Origin: Odiellus spinosus
Taxonomy: Eukaryota > Arthropoda > Arachnida > Opiliones > Phalangiidae
Direction: 5' to 3'
DNA length: 64,000 nt
NCBI GenBank assembly: GCA_963920705.1
Contig: OY987230.1
Location: forward strand, 4,154,001 to 4,218,000
Below are positions 1-12,389 of this stretch, piece after piece. Positions within the stretch are counted from its first letter, which is position 1. Each line of letters starts with the position of its first letter. The translations under genes were made by a program, and so were the position numbers. The notes below the pieces were generated by a model. That model saw nothing but the letters and a program-made list of their open reading frames with translations, ran no database searches and was not told the origin of the DNA.

Positions 1-429
1 AAAAACCTGCACCCCCTCACTAATATATTATTGAACACGAAATGGCGTTTATTGTTTTTAAACTTTCGTGGCATCAAACATTTTTACAAACGTTCGTTTC
101 ATCGTTGATGGAAAAAATACCTTGATCCGAAACCTGTATTTTCGAAATACAAGATGCTACCAAATATCGGTCATTTGGATTTTCAGTGATACATTGAAAT
201 AACCTTGATCTTATCTAAAACATCAAACGGGAACTAGTCGTTCCCATTGTATAGATTTAACGCGAGAGAGCCATTTTGTATTCGATTATAGATGATGGTA
301 AACGTTACGGCTAAAAACTTGTCTCATTAACAAACATTGTTGGTGTAAGTTTTTATTTTCGATTATGGATCTCGCGATTATTTGTAAATACGGGGCTCTC
401 TTTCAGCGTGATGGCACCCCTTCGCCTGC

Positions 430-2710
430 TCATGTGTTAAGACTTTAAGAATAAATAATCGTTTAACAGAGATAGCAGTTTTTTTTTTTTTTTCCTATTA
501 GCTCTATTTCAATAGATAAACACTGAAATCGAACCCTGATAAGCATTTGGAACTCCAATTGCGGGGAAAATATTCGAGAAAATGTCCGTCGAAGGCAAAT
601 TAATTGCTTTAAACAAGTCACACGGGGTGTTCTGTTTATGGAAGTTGCCATTTTCTAGTGGTTCAAGCGTATGACCCGTTAATTTCGGAAACCCTTATGA
701 CTTTGATTCCATCGTCACCACCGAGAAATCTCGATAGAGGAACTGATTTCTCGAGTCCTCTCATCCAAATAATTAAAATATACAGTTTCACAACTTAAAA
801 TATTCCTCTTAATATATACCAGTTGTGTCCACACGGATTTCCGGTGTGTAAAATTTTCATTTCCCCGACGGAACGAGCGGTTTTCCCTACTCCCTATTTT
901 TCTTTCTGGGTTCCCGAAACTACTACCCCAAATCACACCACTTGGCTGGGTGCCTTTGGCATGCGTCTGCGGTAAACGGAAGTTTTTCACAAGTTGGTTA
1001 ATTCAAATAATAATAATAATAATATATCTTTATTGTCTACTCTAAAAAATTAGTACATTTTCGGGGAGGCTAAGTCGCAAGCGACTTTTATGCCTCTTAA
1101 TTGTTCAAAGTTAGTTTTTACAAGGCTTTTGGTTGATTAGTTAATAAAAAGAGTAAGTGTCATTATGCTTGACGGATTAATATTATTAAAAAGTTTAGCT
1201 CCTTTACAAAAATCGATTTGAATTTTAGTTCTGTTTTAGCCTGAGGAATTGCAACAATTTCAAGTTTACGTGTGAAATATCGAGAGAGTTTAACATCACC
1301 ACCCTCTAACACCCACGTTGGTGAATTTTAAAAGAATATTAGCCGTTAAACCTACTGTAGCCCGTCAAAGTCAAATAAACATTGTCTCCCTATAACACCC
1401 ACCCCATCTTACCTTAATTATATGTTTAATTGGAGGGCTGGTAACAATGGGTGGAAGTCGCTGGGGCGCACGATTCAAATTTATAACACGCGCGGTTAAT
1501 TTTCGACGCGTCGCGGGATGCGCGGGATGACACCCTCACCTTTTCTTCTGTTTTAAGTGTGAATAATAGAGATAACAGCCCTTCCTCCTATTAGCTCTAT
1601 TTCAAAAGATAAACGCAGAACTCGGTCTTGTCTGGCATTTGGAACCAGCGGTATGATCGATTCCTTATCAACCTGCGTGAACTCTTAAAATTCCGATGTC
1701 TTATCGGAGCCACTACCCGTCGAACCGCTCTCTGCGGTGAAAACATATTCCTATAGCCGGTGTCAAATCAGCGCTCTTACCCATCGAATTAAAATTAACA
1801 TTAGCAAAAACTAAATGGTATATTTCTTTTTATACTACCAAATGTTTTCTTTCGGGTTAACCGCTTGTTTACATTACCTCTTGAAAACATCACCCATCTC
1901 CTGTTGTATAAGCCTAAAACTTATTAACGGTTAAGCCTATTAAGATTTTCAGATTGAAATGTTTCCGTTTTCCCGTCGAAATCTACCGATTCTAATTTAT
2001 AAGGCGCGCGGTTAATTTCCAACGTGTCGCGGGATGCCACCCTTTCGCCCTCTCCTCTGTTTTAAGACTTTAAGGATAAATAATTCGTTTAATCATAGCA
2101 GCCTTCTTTCCCTATTAGCTCTATTTCAAAAGATAAACACCGAACTCGAACGCTGATAAGCATTTGGAACTAGTGATATTCCAGATTTCTTATCTGCCGT
2201 TGTAAGCTTCCGAAACTACGGCGTCTTATCACACCCTCTATACGTAGAACCAAGGGTAGCTCTCCACGGGGTGAACGCTCTTCTCTACCCGACGTTAAAT
2301 CGGCGCTCTTACCCGTCGAAGCCAAATTAGCATTGCCACTCCATAGCACCCAAAACAAAAACTACCACCCCGATATTCACGATTTCTTATCTGCCGCTGT
2401 GAGCTTCCGAAACAGCGGCGTCTTATCACACCCCTTTGCGGGGTGTCGCTGGCATAGGTCTGCGGCTATACCGCCTTTCAATTGCCGGGAGAATATCCGG
2501 GGAAATGTCCGTCGAAGGAAAATTAACATTACCACCCCATAGAACCCATGATCAAAACTGCCACCCCGTGATAGTCAACTCTCATTTTTTATTTACTGAT
2601 ATCCGCTTACACTCGAACACTGGAAGTTTTAATGGACAGTCACACAGACAGACAGATGGGCCAATGTAAAACCTCCCGCTGAACTAAAGTTTAGTCGGGG
2701 AGGTACAAAT
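430..2710. repeat. Decayed long direct repeats ending in a GTCGGGGAGGT terminus
   Basis: A segment containing TATTAGCTCTATTTCAA, followed by a GATAAAC-rich stretch and a TTTGGAAC box, recurs near 497-560, 1590-1650 and 2112-2175. A second pair (about 2174-2232 and 2371-2433) repeats a block containing TTTCTTATCTGCCG. The region ends at 2580-2705 with sequence also found at the end of the 33.3-35.0 kb repeat (GATATCCGCTTAC, a GACA-rich run, then GTCGGGGAGGTA). It looks like old copies of an interspersed element. I see no coding capacity. Confidence 0.55.
1007..1250 (-). mobile_element. Possible 3' end of a LINE or SINE
   Basis: Read on the minus strand, the segment ends in GACAATAAAGATAT followed by ATT repeats. 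A polyadenylation-like signal followed by a short tandem tail is common at the 3' ends of arthropod non-LTR elements. There is no coding part nearby, so the family is unknown and it could be a chance microsatellite. Confidence 0.25.
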
Positions 2711-2890
2711 TCTGAAAAGGTTCAGCAGGCAATATTTAATTACAAGGAAATAGGGTAAAAATTAATTTCTTTAAGTATGAAATTTTGAATACATTATTAT
2801 AATAGTATGATACAACTAAAAATACGAACATCGGTAAAAAGAAAGAATTAGACAAAATTTAGACTTATTGGATTTATTTCGCGTGTTTTT

Positions 2891-3865
2891 ACCTCCCCGA
2901 CTAAACAGGGGTAGGTTTTACACTGGTCGTATCTGTGTGTGTGTCTGTCACTTCCTGTGTAAGCGGATATCACGTGACCTAGCTCGTGGAGCCAAAAGTC
3001 TAGAGACATTATCATACCAGCTTATCGTTCAATTCCGTTTAACGGGAATTACCTCCTTTAAGCGTGGCTGCCACAATAAGTTTCAAGTGTCGTGCAATGA
3101 TATGCAACAGGACATCTCCAATTGCATATTATCACCTTCCACCATCCATTTTACGGCCGAAACTCGATGCTGGACAGTTGAAGGCGATTATACTCAATGG
3201 GACGTCTCCCACTGTTATAATCACCTCCGACCATCCCCACACCGAGGTCCAACCTCCAGTTTCCGATCTCAGCGGGCCATATTAGCGAGGCGTCCCTCAC
3301 TAATATAGTCCACATCAACCTTCCACTCAACTCCTCCCTCTACTGGTCTTTGTGGTGCAGTTACCGAATGCCTAGGGTTACGATAAACGTCTAGACGTTG
3401 AGAAGGGGGGGGGGGGTGTCCCCAACTCTTCTCGGTTACTCGCTCGATGAATTATGGTCCGCGAAAGCTATATATACCCCTTTTCCATGCCCTAACTATT
3501 TTGCCCTTATTCCGCGATATCTTTTAGTGAATTGAAGCGTATAATACATTTAAATATTAATTTAATATCATAATATTAATTTAAAACAATAACATTGTTT
3601 AACTGAGTCTAATTAATAAAGAAGCTGAAAAATAAATTTAAAATTCGAGATAGTTTAGAAGATATTTAAGAAATTGTCCAAAAATTTAAAGAAATGTGAC
3701 CGTTTAACACCAGCTTGAGTTGGCAGCACGCGCTAAGCTGTTTTCCATACATCATTTAGTCCAAAAAGCAAAGTTATAACGGGCAGTATAGGCTTAGTCC
3801 TGCTGCAAACTTGGGGTGGATTGAAGAATCTAAAAGTTCGTTTACACGGGTATCCAAGATCCCAC
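2891..3865 (+). repeat. Interspersed repeat, GTCGGGGAGGT family, copy A
   Basis: It begins with ACCTCCCCGACTAAAC and passes through a block with CTAGCTCGTGGAGCCAAAAG, a G-run at about 3406-3417, and a block ending near TTGGGGTGGATTGAAGAATC. The same blocks recur in the same order but inverted at 34990-33285, and the last block recurs at 5425-5620. The shared terminus (ACCTCCCCGAC / GTCGGGGAGGT) suggests a non-autonomous transposon. No protein is encoded. Short open frames at 2868-3308 are not conserved in the other copy. Confidence 0.7.
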
Positions 3866-3974
3866 CGTCCACTGAATTCGAATTAATACAGACAAAGGTA
3901 CTTTGACAAAATTTGATAAGACTTCTTTCGGGTTCGAGAGTATCTCTAGTTAAACTCAGATTTAAAGGTATGTA

Positions 3975-4625
3975 CCCATTTCGCCCAAATATTTCGCCCA
4001 AAATTATCTATTCCCATATCGCCCAAGGCATTTTTTGCCCAAAATAATCTATTCCCATTTCGCCCAAGGCATTTTTTGCCCAAAATTATCTATTCCCATT
4101 TCGCCCAAGGCATTTGCCGCCCAAAATAATCTATTTCCATTTCGCCCAATCCTACTTCGCCCAAACTTTTAATTTGGCCCCAAATTATTGATTCACAATT
4201 CGCCCAAACTAAATTTATTGGGTCAGGTTAGGTTAGGCTAGGTTAGGTTAGGTTAGATTAGATTAGGTTATCAAAAAAAGTAAATGGTTCTTTAGATACT
4301 CAAAAAGTGCGTGCAGAAATAATTAAACGGGCCCGAGGAAGCGATCAAAAGGAAATTGTTCCCGAAGGCTTACCTTCTCTGTATCAAGCTAAGTCAAGTC
4401 TCTACAGAAGTCGAAACACATCCAACTAATGCCGAAACCCGAGGAGACATATTAATCTTAGGAGTGGATTGGACGAAATGAGAAATATACGAAATGGGAA
4501 TTTGGTGATATGGCATTGGGCTAAATAGGATTGGGCCAAACGGGAATTCGGTGAAATGAGATTGGGCGAAACGGGAATTAGGTGAAATGAAATTGGGCGA
4601 GTTGAAATTGGGCCAAATGGGGGTA
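3975..4625. repeat. Inverted-repeat block of TTCGCCCAA units around TTAGG repeats
   Basis: The left part (about 3975-4215) is a tandem series of roughly 60-bp units containing CCCATTTCGCCCAAGGCA. The right part (about 4460-4625) carries the complementary motif (TTGGGCGAAACGGGAAT and variants), so the block can fold back on itself. The centre contains a run of TTAGG/TTAGA repeats (4222-4270). It may be a small foldback element. No gene is seen. Confidence 0.6.
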
Positions 4626-4635
4626 GACCGATTTA

Positions 4636-4970
4636 AATAATGAAATATTGATAAAGTACATGAAGTAATAGAAAGTAAGGTGCCTGAATTGGTTACAAAA
4701 GGGTGAAATCATAAGCTTAGCCGAGCTTTATTAATTGCCTCAAAATGGTAAACAAACATTTCTTGAACAGTAGAATGATAAGGAATATCCATTGAATTCT
4801 AGTTAATAGAGAGAAATTATAGTTTATTGAGTACGAGTGCTTCTCTTGATTAAACAAAGATTTCAATAATGAAAGATTGATAATGTATATGAAGTAATAG
4901 AGAGAAAGGTGGCTGAATGGGTTACGAAAAGGTTAAAACATAAACCTAGCCAAACTTTTTAAGTGGTTCT
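4636..4970. repeat. Diverged direct repeat, two copies about 226 bp apart
   Basis: 4636-4745 and 4862-4970 share an order of motifs including ATGAAGTAATAGA and GGTTACRAAARGG. A related stretch lies inverted at about 27530-27690 (GTAACCCTTTCATGTCACC...). This marks an old interspersed repeat. From 4970 to 5420 I recognise nothing. Confidence 0.5.
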
Positions 4971-5424
4971 AAATTGATGAACAAAAATTTAAATTTTATT
5001 AAACAGTAGATAAGCTATTTTTAATGGTATTTTTCATCGATAACTGAAAATTACATTCACAGGGTTCTTCTACTAGGGTAGCCCTCTTCAGCCCTTTAAT
5101 TTTGACTATCCCATTAAATTCACAGTAATTAAAAAGTAGGCACGATTTTCTTATCATTTGATTTTTTAACTATAATAAACGAGATTTACAGATTCGGTAC
5201 TCATAGATGCAATACTCCAAGGGGTGGTTTACGTTAGCGTTTAGAATTGTGGTGAACCCTTCGATTGTTTGGGCAAGCGTTTCTCGCCTATATTTCGGTG
5301 ATAAGAGCCCTCTTTCTCACGATCTTTTGGGTAGAGTATTCGAATAAACTGAGGCGATTGAATTTAAATCGCATTACTTAGAAATGTAACTAATTTATTC
5401 TATTATGTCTCTGTAAGAACATAA

Positions 5425-6085
5425 CACCTTGTCCTAAAATTTAAAGAAATATGACCGTTTAGTACCAGTTTGAGTTGGCAGCACACGCTAAGCTGTTTTC
5501 CATATATCATTTAGTCCAAAAAGCAAAGTTATAATGGGCAGTATAGGCCAATGCTTGCTGCAAACTTGGGGTGGATTGATGAATCTAAATAAAGGTACGC
5601 TTACACGGGCATCCAAGATAGAAACGACATAAGATTTAAAGCTGAGGCGGATTGATACAAAATGTTAAACCTCTTAAGAAAAATTATAGTCGTGAAAACT
5701 CTCCTTGGACAGAAGTACAATAGGTTTCCCGTGTTTAAAAAACAACAATTTTGAATAAAAAATGGACTTCTGATGTTGAAAAAAAAAGCTTCATTTTTCT
5801 CCACTATAAAACCAAGAAACATTTACGATTATTTTCATAATCAAAAGCAGCCGTGTACAGTGAACTTCGTTGGCAGACCAGGCGACAAGACAAGACAAGA
5901 CAAGACAAGACGAGACCAGACGAAAGCTATGGGGAAATAGAGAAGTGTGATTGAAATGCAAGTTGTTTCTTCTACTCTTCCAATACTCTACATTTCTTTT
6001 CATCTTTTATTTTAGGTAGGGTTAGGTTAGATTATGTTAACTTAAGGTCGGGGAGGTTACATTTTGTTTTCCCAACTTGTTTACT
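5425..6085 (+). repeat. Interspersed repeat, GTCGGGGAGGT family, copy B (right part)
   Basis: It matches the part of the inverted 34990-33285 copy that runs from the GGCAGCACRCGCTAAGC block to the far terminus. It ends in GTCGGGGAGGTTACATTTTG and then CCCAACTTG (6049-6080). Inside is a GACAA microsatellite (about 5886-5915) where the other copy has only traces. Confidence 0.65.
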
Positions 6086-6089
6086 TCCT

Positions 6090-7355
6090 ACCTTTCACTG
6101 TGTTTCAGCGAGTAGAAATGAATTTTTATTTTCTCAAGACTCAATTAGTAGTTTTCATAAAACAAAACCTTTTTCTTCACCTTTAACTGAAGCCCTCATT
6201 CATTCAAATAGCTAAAAGAAAAGGTCTACTCTCTCTTTACGAAGCGTAATATAGGAGAGAACATGCTATATCGAGCGAAAATCGGATTAGTAACGGCCAA
6301 AAGACTCCCAAATAAGTAACCAATGCGAACAGAACTTGTTGAATTATGTAAATATCCGAAGCCCTAACGCAACCGTAGGCATTATTATCTAAATAGGCAA
6401 AACGTTGGGGCGAATAAAAATCCCAACGAAATCTGCACTTGACACGATCACTGATATTCCACGGATCGAACTCGTAGAAAAACGAAGCGTTTTCAACCGT
6501 CCATGCACCTTTCTCGTTATTTGACATAGAGCGCGAGGGAATACGTACAAAAATAAATATAAACATTTTAGATTATGGCGCGTAAGAGGTTAGGAAATGC
6601 CTGTCATCGTCTCGTCACGACGGCCAGGCTTATATTATGATATATTTAATCCGTCTTTGAGCCACTCGCGGCCCCGTGATCCTCTCAGACACAAACAAGA
6701 TTTCGTCAAGGAAATATTGAATTTTTGGCAAACTCTTAATCTTCTTTCGATCGAACTTAAAGGAAAACTACAAGCTAAAAATGGAAAAGCTTTTGAATTT
6801 ATTTCAGCGCGTATATTATTTCAGCCTTTAACAGATTCATTTTCTAAAAACGTCGCCAGATGGCAAAGCGACGCCGTCAGAAATAATTTGGAAAACTTTT
6901 AACATTGAAGACTGGAGCCGTTGGGTTTTTATGATTGGTCCAATTTTGAAATCCATCGAAAATCAAACCTAACTATACTTTCATTAATTTAAAAACCTAT
7001 TAAATAATATTTCGAAACTTAATTGTCGAATAGGTTTTTTGGCATTGTGATTTCGAAAATAAACGAAAAAGGAGTTTAATTTTTAACTCAAATTTTTCCT
7101 ATTGCCAAGATGTGTCAAATTTTGGTTTTAAAATACCAATTTTATAAAAGCCACGCATCCCGAATAAAACGGCAACAAAAAAATTCTAATTTTGTAATAA
7201 GGAAAATAAAATCGATATTCGACGCAAAATTTATTCGGCAAAGAAATTATAATGACGTGGTTAGGAAAACAAAAAGCGCAAATAGGTATTCATATTTGAA
7301 AATCAAAAAAGTTTTAACTGGAAAAAGATATTGAGAAATTTATTGGAAAAAAATC
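6090..7355. other. Non-coding stretch, nothing recognised
   Basis: Two overlapping frames of about 100 codons on opposite strands (6237-6566 and 6597-6902) and one of 74 codons (7110-7334) show no domain, no plausible splice partners and no composition unlike the surroundings. I do not call them genes. Confidence 0.5.
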
Positions 7356-7359
7356 ACTC

Positions 7360-7985
7360 AAATGAAATTCGAAATCTCACGAATAAAAAAATAATACTAC
7401 AAATAATGAAATCCATGTACTAAAATTATCGAATTTTCATTAATTATCAAGAAATCATTCCAGGATTAATTTCAATTAAAAAAAAAAGTGAGAAATCTTA
7501 CCACAAATCACAATATGTCACTAAAACCTAAAAAACCTGAGCGTAAATCACAAAATTCCAATATTAAGTAACGAAGTTCAACTATGAAGCACGAAGATCA
7601 ACTATAAACCACGAAATCCCACTACCAATAATGAAATCCTGCTTCAAATTAGGAAATACTTATGTTATAATATAAATCATATAATATGAATCATGAAATT
7701 CTTCTATATATCACGAAATCTCATTAAAAATTGTGATATTCTTCAATAAATCATGAAATTCTTCTATAAAAATTAAATCCATATAGAAATCATGAAATCC
7801 TTCTAGATATCATGAAATCTCTTTAAATCAGAATTTTTTTCTAAAAATCTAAAATCGCATTATAAATCACGAAAATCCGTTAGAAATCATGAGTCCCTCT
7901 ATAAATCCCGAAATGGAACTATAAAACAAGAAATCCCTCTACTAATCAGGAAATATCCCGAGAAATTTCGAAATGCGATATTATT
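7360..7985. repeat. Degenerate minisatellite with AAATCACGAAATCC-like units
   Basis: Some twenty imperfect units of about 22-35 bp share the core ATCA(C/T)GAAAT followed by a C/T-rich trimer. The copies differ widely, which indicates an old array no longer being homogenised. Confidence 0.6.
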
Positions 7986-7989
7986 TAAT

Positions 7990-10260
7990 TTTGCATTTTT
8001 TGATTAATCTATTACTCCATCTAGAAGTTACACCGTTAAACTACTCTAGGTGGGCCAGATATAATCTCTGAATTCTAACTTTATACCAGTTTTTTCTTAA
8101 ATAAGCTTTTTTAAAAAAGGTAGAGAATAAAACTAAATTGGGTCTGTGGAATTAAAATACAATCAAAACGAAAGAAATAAATTAAAAATATTTCATCGAG
8201 ACTCAATCAGTGAGCGAGCGCACGTGTTTAATGCCATATCCCAAGTGCTAGGCAATGAAAAACATATAACACATTTGTCATTTATTTATATTAATAGACC
8301 TAACATTATCGTAACTTTCTTCAGCATTGAATTGTTTATATTCAAAATTACGTCCATACTTCATAATTCTATCCGATTCGTATTATATTCAGTTGAAGTT
8401 GAGTTGGTCTTTAATTAATCCGCATTTATATACACGAAAAAGCACCACTTGCCAACTAACATAAATTACAGGGTTAGATACTGGATTTAATAACATAAAA
8501 ACCGAATCATTATTGACAATTGGCGAGTGCCGATGCTTTAATGAAAATGGGGAAAATAGAAATAAAAAAATCTATTTTTGACGAAACAAGTGAATCTTGA
8601 CGGAAAAACCTACATTTTCTGGCGTTACTATCTCTTTAGCCGGAGTGCAATAAGGTGATATTGTACGGTCTCGCTGGTATTGAAATCATGGTCTGCGTAT
8701 GAAGGAGACGCTTATAATCCCTCGGAATTTTTCAAAAGCCGCGCGCGCAGTTCGAGAGGGAATTAAGTCCATGGGCCCTTCATATTCCTCGACAAAGTAC
8801 GTCTGGAAAAACTCTATTCATCTTGACAGCGATTTATTTCGAATATATTCAACTTACATTATTCGTCCTCTTATTACGTAAGGAGTAGTGTATAAAAGTC
8901 CCATTCCCATCACAAAAAAACGGAATACTTATTTAGCAATGCCAAAGGCGGTAGTCGGCTACGTAATCGCATAGTCAGTGTATAGATTATATGGAAGTGA
9001 TTAAACCGTCGATATGAGACGATTCTGAACGAAATAAAAGAAAACTATTGTGAAAAGGTATTATTTGAATCTCCACTTTCGCAGAAAATTTACCGCATTG
9101 AGTCCCGTTTTTTGGATGATCCACAACTCACTCACAACTCCGAAAGGAGAAAGTTTACGACCCAAATTCATTAGAGATTTTAAAGTAAATCTGACCTCTA
9201 GAACACACCCCTGAATTTGCGAAACAAACTGTGAGTTCATTTATTAATGATCTTTCGAAATTGCCTTTGTGTTGCGTGAGGAATCGGTCACAGCCTTTCG
9301 TATTTACCAGCGTAACTTACAACAGACCTTGACGTCAAATGGATTTTCCTTTGAAATATCTTCAAGAAATCGGTGGGCAAAATGGACCCAACAAGATGGT
9401 TCGTGGGACAACGCTAGTTACGTAACGCGACGGCTTGCTTCGTTGCCGAAGATAAGTTGTAATTAAAACTGAGCCCGAAGTTAAAAGATAAAAAAGGTTT
9501 ATAAAAGGTTGAATAAAGGTTGAAATATTTGAAAAACGTTTTTTGAATTAAGTGGCTTTCGCGTTTAGTTTTTGAAGTTAAATAGTTTCCGAGTAAGCAA
9601 CAAACGATAAATTATCTTGTTTATCAACTAGTTAAGCCCAGCTTTCGACAGTGGTGGCGTCAGACAGCGTCCTAATCGCAAGTTTTTTCGTAACTAAAAG
9701 GTTCAAGGTTAAGACGTGGAAAAAAGACGACCAAACTTGGAGTCAGTTTGCCATGCCTTAAAGTTTCACAGGCTGTCGTGGCAAATCAAATATATAATTT
9801 TAATGGATGGATAAAAGAGACATAGGGTGAATAGAGATCAATTTGCGAGTGCTGAAGGTTATAACTAATCTTTATATTCACCTAAAACATATTCAAATCA
9901 CGGGCTCCGCCTCTTTAATTCGTGTATCGATTATAAAATTTGAAGCTGCAAACATTAAACTGTCCCGTTTGGTAACGCTAGAGCTCAGGCTGAACGCTCT
10001 CGAATACGTAGACAGCCCCTGAAGCAGTTATCCCATTCATAGCCCTCCTCCCTTTTACTTTGACGCGCGAGGACGTAAACCTATAACGATTCAGAACCGA
10101 TCAAGTGTCCGTCACGAGACTTTATCACAATATAAGAATGATACTAATATTTTATTATTTCCCAGCTAGGTTGCGGGCAACCACGTAGGCATAGCCTATA
10201 GTGTATGGTTGCCGGGACATTACAGACAACGAAAAAAATTAAATCTAAATTGTAACATAA
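7990..10260. other. Non-coding stretch, nothing recognised
   Basis: There is no supported gene. A TATAAAA at 8891-8897 is the only promoter-like motif, and I could not tie it to a transcript. Confidence 0.4.
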
Positions 10261-10263
10261 TTG

Positions 10264-10375
10264 TTAATTAATGGTCAATTGACTTTAACTAGTTTTAATG
10301 AAAACTAAAATTTACGTACGTCGTTATGCAGCAATTTTAGTTTTCATTAAAACTATTAAAAGTCAATTTTCCACG
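10264..10375. repeat. Short hairpin repeat (MITE-like)
   Basis: The left arm around 10271-10313 (GTCAATTGACTTTAACTAG, then TTTTAATGAAAACTAAAAT) is matched by its reverse complement at about 10336-10372. About 22 bp separates the arms. No target duplication is clear. Confidence 0.6.
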
Positions 10376-10554
10376 AAGTAACTGTGTTTCATTAAAACAA
10401 GTATCTCATTATTCAACACCGTGACGAATAAATTCAACGGGATGATTATATCGATTCAACGTACAAAACACAGTGTTAAATTTTGCTAAGGAAGTCGGTG
10501 TTGAAGAGAGTTGGAACACGAAGCGTATCATTGCTTTAGCGTATTTTTCAATTA

Positions 10555-10885
10555 GCTGCAAATTCTTAGCTTAATTTTCAAATAACCACTAACATTTTTG
10601 GCCTAATTTTCAAATAACCAAAAATCATTGTAAACTTCATTTTCAAGTAACCTAAAATGTTTCCATCCTGATTTTAGAATAACTTAAAATTATATCAGCC
10701 TATTTAATTTCTGAAACAACCCAATATTCTTTTAGCCTACTTTTCACATAAAATAAAATTATTTTAGCCTAATTTTCAAATATTCTTAATCTATTTTAGA
10801 GATATTTTTAAATAATATAAAGTTATTAGCCTAACTTTCAAATAACGTAAAGCTCTTTTAGCCGGAAATAAATTACCAAGTTCTT
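10555..10885. repeat. Degenerate minisatellite, CTAATTTTCAAATAACC units
   Basis: Around eight imperfect units of roughly 35-45 bp share TTTTCAAATAA followed by CTAAAAT and TTTTAGCC. The array is old, and it lies in the presumed upstream region of the HES gene. Confidence 0.55.
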
Positions 10886-11450
10886 TTACATTAATTTCCA
10901 TTCTCACCCCAAAAATTCTAAGCCTTTGATGAAAATTTTGCAAGCTTATACTTTCCTATATTATTTGCCATTATATTCCGCGTTACCATTCGAATACTTG
11001 TCAGCTAGACTTTAGGAAGGCAGCCCGAAATGAGACGTGGCTAATAATTCGTAGAACCAACATACCTATATGCACTTTATATGAAAGGCGTATAGCCACG
11101 CCATTTCAGGCTGCAGGGGCTAAGTTAACTTTTAAAGGCGCGTGGTGGTCGCGCGAACCGAGTCATTCGCCAACTAGGTCCGCACCCGAGAGTTCACGGA
11201 CCTTAATAGGAGCGAGGAAGATAATAATACTTATAATAAGAATATCACTATTTTATTACGGGAAGTAAAAGTAGTAAAGAGAAAGCAAAAAATTGCATCA
11301 TTAAAAAAAAAGAAAAAAAAAAATCATCTTTTCTCATCATTATTTTGTTCAGTGGAAAAAGAATAAAAGACGTTTCCATGGTTACCAATTAAGAGGGAGT
11401 TGTTGCGAGAGATTGGAAAGAAAGAATCAAACAATAAAACGGAGAAATAA

Positions 11451-12356
11451 ATGGCAAATGAAAGCTCAACCGCCGCGGCTCAACGGAGAAGGGTAAATAA
11501 ATTATTTCCATTTATATTGGATTTTTTAAGGATGGTGACGTTACAGTTATTGTCTCAGGATCCGGGGCTTGAAAAATAAAGTACGGACTCAAAAAAATAT
11601 ATATAGAGCGTCTAGTTGGGTTAGTAACTTCAATAGAAACGGGAAAACCGAAACATTGATTTTAAAGTGGTACTGCAAGGTCCATGGACCTTTTTAATCT
11701 TTGACATACTATTAAAAGTTTATATTCAAAATTAGACACATTTGGGTGGCGTTCGTAGGAAATTTCCAAATTAAAAAGACAGAAATATATTTAATTATTT
11801 TCCGCTTGATGACGTAGAATGTTGCTGGAACGTGATTAACGATAACTTTATAATGAAATTTAGGTCCGTATGTAGACCGGATCTAAGAAACGCCTAAGTT
11901 GCGTCTATAGGGCCTTACCACGAAAGTCTATTGTAAAAGACGTCTCAATACGAGTTTCAAGGACTCAAATAACCTTTATATCTGAAATAAACACTGGCGA
12001 TCGACTTTGATATTTCAAATTTCTTCGCAATTCACTTTTAGATTGCAATTTTTTTCGCGGTTAAATTACAAAATAATTACCCATTTTATAGACTTAATTC
12101 TCTTTGAGGATAAAAACCGTAATTTCATTTTCATAAGCAATTTGGCCTTATTTTTCTATAAATTTTAAAATATTTTTACACCTCCACATGGGTAATTTAA
12201 AACCAATACTGTTTTTCCACGAGTCAAATTCAAGTTTACTATCCAAATTCAAGGGGGGGAGTCCATTTACTTGGTTAGCGACAGGAAGAATTTAAAACTA
12301 ATCCCCGTCAAAATAATAACGTTTATTTTTCCTTATAACCTTAATAATTTTATGGG

Positions 12357-12389
<33 letters not shown>

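Noticed and set aside
6237-6902. Two ~100-codon frames on opposite strands
   Set aside because: No domain, no splice partners and no codon signal. They are expected by chance in this much sequence.
8891-8979. TATAAAA plus a TCAGT initiator-like motif as the HES promoter
   Set aside because: The spacing (about 80 nt) is wrong and no transcript feature links it to exon 1 at 11451, 2.5 kb away.
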